This document shows positions 49,355-54,366 of a stretch of 54,366 bases of DNA, piece after piece. A program made the position numbers and the translations under genes. Within the stretch, counting starts at the first letter, position 1. Each line of letters opens with the position of its first letter. The stretch is from Holophagales bacterium UBA5704 (GTDB lineage: Bacteria > Acidobacteriota > Thermoanaerobaculia > Multivoradales > UBA5704): positions 42,058 to 96,423 of the forward strand of contig DIHE01000136.1 in assembly GCA_002420005.1 (NCBI GenBank). The letters are read 5' to 3'. Below the pieces are notes generated by a model. The model did no database searches, had not been told where the DNA came from, and worked only from the letters and a program-made list of their open reading frames with translations.

Positions 49355-50617
49355 TCAGGCGTTCCTGCCGCCGCGCAGCGTGAGCCGCCCCGCCGCCTCG
49401 GCCGCGAGCGACAGTTGGCCGGCTTCGGCGTCGGCGAGCGAGAGCTGGCCGGGCGCAGCGCCTGCGAGGCGGGACTGGATCTCGGCGACGGCCTGCCGCG
49501 CAGCGCGGCGCAGACCGATCTCGGTCCACGAGCGCTCGGCGGCCTCCTTCAGGGGTTGCACGGCGGCGGCCGTTCCCACGCGGCCCAGGGCCGCCACCGC
49601 GGCCTTCCGCAGGTCGTCGTCCTCGCTCTGGAGGGCCTGGAGCAACGGCGGCTCGGCCGTCTCCTCCCCGGTCGTCGCCAGAGCCGCCGCCGCGGCCACG
49701 GCCAGCTCGCCCTTCCGCTCGGCCAGGACGCGCGCCAACAGGCCGACCACTGCGGCTCCATGGTGGCCGAGCGCTTCCAGGCAGGCACGAGCCGTCTGCC
49801 CTTGCCCCTTCCGCAGCGCGTGGGAGAGGATCTTTCTCGCCAGCTCCAAGGGAAGCTCGCCGCCCAGATGCGCGATGGCCTGGGAGCTGATGGCGTCATC
49901 CTTCGAGCTTTCCGCGAGGGTCAGGAGGAGGTCGCGGCCTTCTGCACCCAGCTCGATCGCCGCCCGCAGCCGCACCGCGCTGTTCGGATCCGAGCAGGCG
50001 TCGCGCAGCACGCCGAGGGTTTCCGGCGTGCCCGGGCACTCACGGGCCAGGAGTTGCAAGTTGAGCAGCCGCACCCGGCTTTTGGGGTCCCGGCGGGCAT
50101 TCCGGGCGATCCGGCGCTCGGGGTTCCGGAGGTCGGCGAACCGCCGGCCGAGGTCGAGGAGACGGGGAAGGACGTCCGGGAGACCCTCTTCGGCGATCTC
50201 CACCCGGAGCCGGCCGTCACCGATCTCGAAAGACCCGCAGCCGGCATTCGTCTCGGTGAGCTGGTCGCGCGTGCTCGCATCGAGCAACCCGTAGGCGGCG
50301 GCGAGCGGTGCCTCAATGAAAAAAGTGCCGTCGAAGGCCTGATCCCCCACCTCGATCTCACGTTGAAAGAGATGAAGGGTCTCGCGGCGGAGCTTCAGGA
50401 CGGAGAACCCTTCCGGCCCTTCGACCTCCACCACGATCCCGTTCTCCTGCCGGGCGCCGGTGATGCGCACCGCAACGGAGCCCGACCGTGCGGTGAGCCG
50501 CGCCCTCGGGAAACGGGAGCTTTCCTCCTCCTTCAGGCCGTGCTGCGCCAGGGCGCTCCTCCAGAGCTCCAGGCGCCGCCCGTTCCGGGTGAGGCGGTTC
50601 CAGAGGCTTCCCGCCAT
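49355..50617 (-). CDS. HEAT-repeat protein paired with an Hsp70-like protein
   Basis: A 420-residue cytosolic protein. The first 170 residues are a mixed region (LTARSGSVAVRITGARQENG, VEGPEGFSVLKL) without a family I can name. From about 180 to 385 come HEAT/PBS-type helical repeats (PNSAVRLRAAIELGAEG, QSEDDDLRKAAVAALGRVG). The last 31 residues carry three copies of a ten-residue unit beginning GQLSLA, GQLSLA and GRLTL (390, 400, 410). The gene starts five bases after the Hsp70-like gene, so the products probably act together. Function unknown. Confidence 0.75.
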   Translation of the reverse strand: MAGSLWNRLTRNGRRLELWRSALAQHGLKEEESSRFPRARLTARSGSVAVRITGARQENGIVVEVEGPEGFSVLKLRRETLHLFQREIEVGDQAFDGTFFIEAPLAAAYGLLDASTRDQLTETNAGCGSFEIGDGRLRVEIAEEGLPDVLPRLLDLGRRFADLRNPERRIARNARRDPKSRVRLLNLQLLARECPGTPETLGVLRDACSDPNSAVRLRAAIELGAEGRDLLLTLAESSKDDAISSQAIAHLGGELPLELARKILSHALRKGQGQTARACLEALGHHGAAVVGLLARVLAERKGELAVAAAAALATTGEETAEPPLLQALQSEDDDLRKAAVAALGRVGTAAAVQPLKEAAERSWTEIGLRRAARQAVAEIQSRLAGAAPGQLSLADAEAGQLSLAAEAAGRLTLRGGRNA

Positions 50618-50622
50618 CCGTC

Positions 50623-52299
50623 TCAGACCAGCCGCACAACCGGCTCCTCGCGCAGCAGGTCGCGTTGCGTGAGGAGGTCGCGGACGGTGGCGATCAGCCA
50701 GCGTTCGTCGCTGACGCCGAAGGCGATTTCGAGACGGGGACGGCGGTCGCGCGGGGCGTGCGGCGGATCGAGATAGCCGAGCGTGGGGCTCGCGGCATTG
50801 AGGGGCACGACGACCTGCGCTTCGCCGGACGTGCCACCCACCTTGTGCACGTCGCCGGAGGCGTCCCAGATGAAGCGCCGCTCGCCGCCGCCGTCGGCGC
50901 GCGAGACCTCGCAGATGAGGAGCTTGAACAGCGTCTCCGGCTCGCCGAGCGCACAGGTCGGGACCAGCTGCCGCTTCCACAGCTCGGGTGAGGTCGGGAA
51001 GCGCGTCCCCCGCGGCACGATGATCGTGTGCTGGGCCTCGCCCGACTTCGGATCGTGGGTGACGAAGGCGTAGTCGTGCGCGATGAAATCCAGGGCGTCC
51101 ATCCGGTCGCCGGCGAAGCAGGCGGCGCCGTAGGCCACCGCCTCGAAAGGCTGCCAGGCGCGGACCCGGCGCCGCTCGAAGCGCTCCTCGAACCAGGAGA
51201 AGACACCGGGCAGGAGCGTCGAGCCGCCGACGAGAAGCACGTCCTCAATGTCGTCCGCGGTCACCCCGCCCTGCTCCAGGACCTCCTCCAGCGCAGCGGC
51301 CAGGCTGCGAAAGAACCCCTGCTCGTGAAGGATCTCCTCGAGGCGGGCGCGGGAGAGTGTGGCGACCCCGCCGGCCGGGCGGGGAGCCCCGCGGGGGGAC
51401 ACCTCCGTCAGCAGGAACGCCGCCTCCTCCTCGAAGAACACGGCCTCTTTGACCCGGCAGGCTTCGGCGAGCATCAGCCGCCGCCACAGGCGGGTGAGCT
51501 CGTCGCCGTCCGTGGAAAGATCGTGGCCCATCTGCCGGCAGAGGTCGGCGAGCACCCAGCCGTCGACCGCATTGCCGCCCAGGAGGCGCCCCCGCTTGGC
51601 CAGCACCTCCGCCTGGCCGCTGACGGCGCCCTGCGGCGACAGGCGCAGGAGGACGACGTGCAGGGTGCCGCCCCCGATGTCGACGACGAGGATGGTCCTG
51701 GGGTGGGCGAGGCTGATCCCGTAGCCGAGCGCCGCCGCCACCGGCTCGTCGAGGAAGCGGACCCGGCGCACGCCCAGCTTCTGCAACCCCGCCTGCACCT
51801 CCGCGCGATAGGACTCGAACGCCGACACCGGCGCGGTGACGACGAGGTCGCGCACCCGCTCGCCCGTCTCGCGCTTGATCTCGCGCAACAGCTCGCGCAG
51901 AAACGCATGGGCGGCGTCGCGCGCGGTGAGGCTCTCCCGCCCCACCCGCGCGAGCGGACGCAGCGCCTCGCCGCTCAGCCCGGGCTTGAAGGTGGGGACG
52001 AACGACGGATGGGCCACGCCTTCGTTGCGTTCGAGAGCCGGCCGGCCGATCAGCGCCCGCCGGCCGATGAAGAACCGCCGCGCCAGCGGAGGCCAGCTCC
52101 CCAGGCGGTCGAGCGCGCCGAGATCTTCCAGGAAGTGGACCGCCGAAGGCACCAAGCGCGGCGCTTCGAGCGGGTCCTTGGCGTCGACCTTGCGGCAGAC
52201 CGCGGGCAGCTCGATGAGGCGGGGCTTGCCCTGAACGTCATCCCAGCACGCCACGCCGGTGTTCGTCGTCCCCAGATCGAGCGCCCATCCTGTCGTCAT
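50623..52299 (-). CDS. Hsp70 family protein, divergent DnaK paralogue
   Basis: A 558-residue Hsp70-like ATPase. Phosphate 1 loop DLGTTNTG (8-15), LDEPVAAALGYG (183-194), phosphate 2 VVDIGGGT (205-212) and adenosine motif VLLVGGST (354-361) are present, so ATP binding is expected. After about 370 the sequence does not follow DnaK's substrate-binding domain and lid, and it lacks the usual C-terminal tail. No DnaJ or GrpE gene lies next to it; a HEAT-repeat gene follows after five bases. Bacterial Hsp70 paralogues of this kind appear in several high-GC lineages with unknown clients. TATAAT ends nine bases before the ATG. Confidence 0.85.
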   Translation of the reverse strand: MTTGWALDLGTTNTGVACWDDVQGKPRLIELPAVCRKVDAKDPLEAPRLVPSAVHFLEDLGALDRLGSWPPLARRFFIGRRALIGRPALERNEGVAHPSFVPTFKPGLSGEALRPLARVGRESLTARDAAHAFLRELLREIKRETGERVRDLVVTAPVSAFESYRAEVQAGLQKLGVRRVRFLDEPVAAALGYGISLAHPRTILVVDIGGGTLHVVLLRLSPQGAVSGQAEVLAKRGRLLGGNAVDGWVLADLCRQMGHDLSTDGDELTRLWRRLMLAEACRVKEAVFFEEEAAFLLTEVSPRGAPRPAGGVATLSRARLEEILHEQGFFRSLAAALEEVLEQGGVTADDIEDVLLVGGSTLLPGVFSWFEERFERRRVRAWQPFEAVAYGAACFAGDRMDALDFIAHDYAFVTHDPKSGEAQHTIIVPRGTRFPTSPELWKRQLVPTCALGEPETLFKLLICEVSRADGGGERRFIWDASGDVHKVGGTSGEAQVVVPLNAASPTLGYLDPPHAPRDRRPRLEIAFGVSDERWLIATVRDLLTQRDLLREEPVVRLV

Positions 52300-52308
52300 G
52301 GGAGGGGG

Positions 52309-52314
52309 ATTATA
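52309..52314 (-). promoter_or_regulatory. -10 box TATAAT of the Hsp70-like gene (leaderless)
   Basis: A perfect TATAAT on the minus strand within CTATAATCC; nine bases separate it from the ATG at 52299. No -35 consensus and no Shine-Dalgarno are visible between box and start. Confidence 0.55.
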
Positions 52315-52372
52315 GCGGGGAGGAGCCGCAGGGAGGCCGCAGGAGCAGGGGCGCACCCCACATCCGGGCCCG

Positions 52373-54268
52373 TCAGGGCGCAGGCCGGGAGCAGAGAAAC
52401 GTGCGGCACAGGGCCAGGCCGAGCAGCAGAACCCCCCAGCCGAGAAACACCGGCAGCAGGTGCAGCACGTTGGTGTAGCCGACGGACAGGTGGACGGCGA
52501 GGGCGGCGGCGTAGGCGGACGAACCGGCGAGGCCGAACGACCACCAGAGCCAGGAGGAGCCCTGGCGGAATCCCCAGAGGGCGGAGCACAGGAAGGTCAG
52601 GCCGGCGGCCAGGATCATCCCTCCGAAGGTCGCCCGGTCGTGGGCGATCAAGGGAACCAGGTGCGGGTTGGCCGCCGCCAGAGCGCCCGCCGTGGTGGCC
52701 ATGAATTCCAGGTCCTGGGGGACGAAGACCGAGGTGATGCCGACCACCGAGATGGTACCTCCGGCGGCGAGCAGGCCGGTGCCGTGCAGAACCAGGAGGA
52801 GCTGTCCCCACAAGCTGCGCCGCCAGGCGCGGTCGCCGCGCAAGGGCGGCGCAGTGTCGGGTACCCAGGTTCCCAGGCGGCCATGGACGCCCAGGAGAAG
52901 GAGCTGAAACAGGACCGCCGTCACGAAGGCGTGGAAGGTGTCGAGATAGCCGAAGCCCAGGAAGAGGAAGAAGCTGGCGAAACCGGTGAAGGCCGAAGCG
53001 AAGAGAGCCTGCCGCGCCCAGTGCACGCCGTGCCGGATGCCGTAGAGGGAGAGCCCGAGGTACATCACCCCGATGGCGATCATGGTGCCGGCGAGGCTCA
53101 CCCGGTCATGGGCCATGAAGTGGAGAAGGCGCGGGTTGATCGCCTCGATCTCGTGCCGGTGCAGGCCGACGAACACCTCGTCGTAGGGCAGGACGACACG
53201 GGTCATTGCAATGCCGAGGGCGATCAGGCTGCCGAGGAGCATGCCGGTGCCGAGCAGGGCGGTCCAGAACCAGGTCCGTTCCGGCGCCCTCACCGGCGCC
53301 TCCGGCACGGCAGCCCGGGTCACCTCATAGAGCAGCGCATCGTTGATCCGTTTGGGCAGGCCGGGGCCGGAATAGACCAGCCCGCTGTCGATCTCGACCA
53401 GGTCGGCTCCCGCCGCGCGCAGAGCCAGAGCGTCGGCCGGCTCGTGCACGCCGCCGGAGGCGATCAGCGGCAGGTCCGGGCCGAGGCGGGCTCGCCAATG
53501 GCGCACCTGCCGCAACGCGGGCTCCCGCGCGGGCGATCCGATCAGGCGCCCACCCGCGGTGCCGTCGGCGCGGACGGCGCCGTCGATGAGCAGGCCGGAG
53601 GCTCCGGCGGCGAGCGCGGCGTCCACCGCGGCCTCGGCGGTTGCAGGATCGCCGCCGGCCGGGAGAAGGAGCAGCACCGGCCGCGGCACCGAAGCCTCCC
53701 GCGCGGCGTCGAGGACGCTGCGCCAGGTGGCGGCGTCGGCGGTCGCAGCAAGCGCAAAGAAGTGCACGAAGGGGGCGAGGGTGCGGACGACCTCTGCGCC
53801 CTCGCCGGCCGACGACGCCGGGGCGAGCCGGACGATCAGCGGGAGGCCGCTCCGGGCGGCCTCCTTCAGGCGAGGTGCGGCCACGGCCAGCGGGAGAGCA
53901 TCCTCCTGCTCGGGCGACCAGATCGCCTCCTCGCCGGGGCGCCGTTCGATCGGAGGACCGGAGGAGCCGGCGACCGACACCGGCCCGACGTCGAGAAAGC
54001 CGAAGCCGAAGCGGGCGAGCGCCGGCAGCGCCTCACACCGCGCATCCAACCCGGGGCCGAGCCCCACGCCGGTGGGGACGTCGCAGCCGAGAAAGCTCTG
54101 GCGCAGACGGGGATCCGCCCGCATGTGGCCGAGGAGGTCGATGACGGCCGATCCGCCGGGCAGGCGGGCGAGCCGGCCCAGGAAGCCGAGGGCCAGCCCG
54201 CGTGCCTGCACGGCGGGCAGGCGGAACAAGACGGGCTGCGTGAGGGTGCGGTAGAACCAGTCCGGCAT
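52373..54268 (-). CDS. Dihydroorotate-dehydrogenase-like barrel fused to a duplicated membrane domain
   Basis: A 631-residue protein. Residues 1-310 follow a class 2 dihydroorotate dehydrogenase: MPDWFYRTLTQPVLFRLPAV, VGLGPGLDARCEAL, FGFGFLDVGPVSVAG, then PLIASGGVHEPADALALRAAGADLVEIDSGLVYSGPGLPKRI with the FMN-phosphate glycines. The asparagine-rich segment and catalytic serine region usually found between (NxSSPNT) are not recognisable, so catalysis is doubtful. Residues 333-618 are about eight membrane helices made of two similar halves, each with NPxL...AHDR (378-389 and 534-545), a GxRxG motif and a conserved GY. The ATG at 54268 has GGAGG six bases upstream. True function unknown. Confidence 0.7.
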   Translation of the reverse strand: MPDWFYRTLTQPVLFRLPAVQARGLALGFLGRLARLPGGSAVIDLLGHMRADPRLRQSFLGCDVPTGVGLGPGLDARCEALPALARFGFGFLDVGPVSVAGSSGPPIERRPGEEAIWSPEQEDALPLAVAAPRLKEAARSGLPLIVRLAPASSAGEGAEVVRTLAPFVHFFALAATADAATWRSVLDAAREASVPRPVLLLLPAGGDPATAEAAVDAALAAGASGLLIDGAVRADGTAGGRLIGSPAREPALRQVRHWRARLGPDLPLIASGGVHEPADALALRAAGADLVEIDSGLVYSGPGLPKRINDALLYEVTRAAVPEAPVRAPERTWFWTALLGTGMLLGSLIALGIAMTRVVLPYDEVFVGLHRHEIEAINPRLLHFMAHDRVSLAGTMIAIGVMYLGLSLYGIRHGVHWARQALFASAFTGFASFFLFLGFGYLDTFHAFVTAVLFQLLLLGVHGRLGTWVPDTAPPLRGDRAWRRSLWGQLLLVLHGTGLLAAGGTISVVGITSVFVPQDLEFMATTAGALAAANPHLVPLIAHDRATFGGMILAAGLTFLCSALWGFRQGSSWLWWSFGLAGSSAYAAALAVHLSVGYTNVLHLLPVFLGWGVLLLGLALCRTFLCSRPAP

Positions 54269-54303
54269 GCGCGCCTCCGAGAATCGCGGTTTCCCAGACC
54301 GGT

Positions 54304-54309
54304 ATTCTA
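54304..54309 (-). promoter_or_regulatory. Possible -10 box of the PyrD-like fusion gene
   Basis: TAGAAT on the minus strand, 35 bases before the ATG at 54268, which also has a GGAGG ribosome-binding site; thus this gene has an ordinary leader. No clear -35 could be assigned near the window end. Confidence 0.4.
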
Positions 54310-54366
54310 TGGCCTGGCGGGCGGCGCCCGGCCCGCCCACCCACCCGCCTTGCCGAGGGCATGCTC

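Overview
The window is a very GC-rich bacterial chromosome segment packed with genes, many joined by 4-base ATGA, GTGA or TTGA stop/start overlaps. A Gram-negative cell is implied by an Omp85-type outer-membrane protein, a lipoprotein and several secreted beta-propeller and Calx-beta proteins. HrcA/CIRCE heat-shock control, FIMAH and FG-GAP secreted proteins and an NtrYX-like locus fit an Acidobacteriota (Thermoanaerobaculia-like) or myxobacteria-like lineage. That placement is inference; no rRNA or tRNA gene is visible in the window.

Layout. 1-2341: a divergently placed heat-shock operon hrcA-grpE-dnaK (dnaK cut by the window edge) with a promoter and CIRCE operator. 2414-5261: a DUF2520 protein, a crotonase-fold enoyl-CoA hydratase and a kynureninase-like PLP enzyme. 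5262-5577: a non-coding array of 12-bp palindromes spaced every 21 bp. 5578-7337: an AAA ATPase/DUF4276 (TOPRIM-like) pair that looks like a defence module. 7427-9224: ECF sigma factor, NrsF-type membrane anti-sigma and a second ECF sigma factor. 9415-11966: an HD-GYP protein translationally coupled to an NCS1 nucleobase-type permease. 12097-17304: a secreted Calx-beta protein, then a convergent pair on the minus strand (DUF885 hydrolase and sarcosine-oxidase-like flavoenzyme).

17546-24717 is a starch-degradation cluster: secreted alpha-amylase with CBM20, a kelch lipoprotein, and a large pullulanase with four N-terminal X25-type repeats and a C-terminal FIMAH domain. A glucan phosphorylase lies at 43355-45487. 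24876-28708 is a two-gene restriction-modification-like module: an Eco57I-like DNA methyltransferase and a PD-(D/E)XK-type protein. 28786-30986 holds an FG-GAP propeller protein and a VOC protein.

31187-38443 is a complete tryptophan operon trpE-G-D-C-F-B-A with an alpha/beta hydrolase appended, ended by a long hairpin. The convergent minus-strand operon 38527-43104 encodes an Omp85-like protein, a DUF4390 protein, an NtrY-like kinase and an NtrX/NtrC-like regulator with an altered GAFTGA loop. 45495-49257 encodes pterin-4a-carbinolamine dehydratase, a CstA transporter and an APC amino-acid permease. 49355-52299 is an Hsp70-like/HEAT-repeat pair, and 52373-54268 is an unusual fusion of a dihydroorotate-dehydrogenase-like barrel to an internally duplicated membrane domain.

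The most unusual signals are the 21-bp phased palindrome array, the PyrD-like/membrane fusion with its duplicated AHDR module, the two candidate defence modules, the HD-GYP/permease coupling, and a set of genes whose -10 box sits 6-9 bases before the start codon, suggesting leaderless transcripts.
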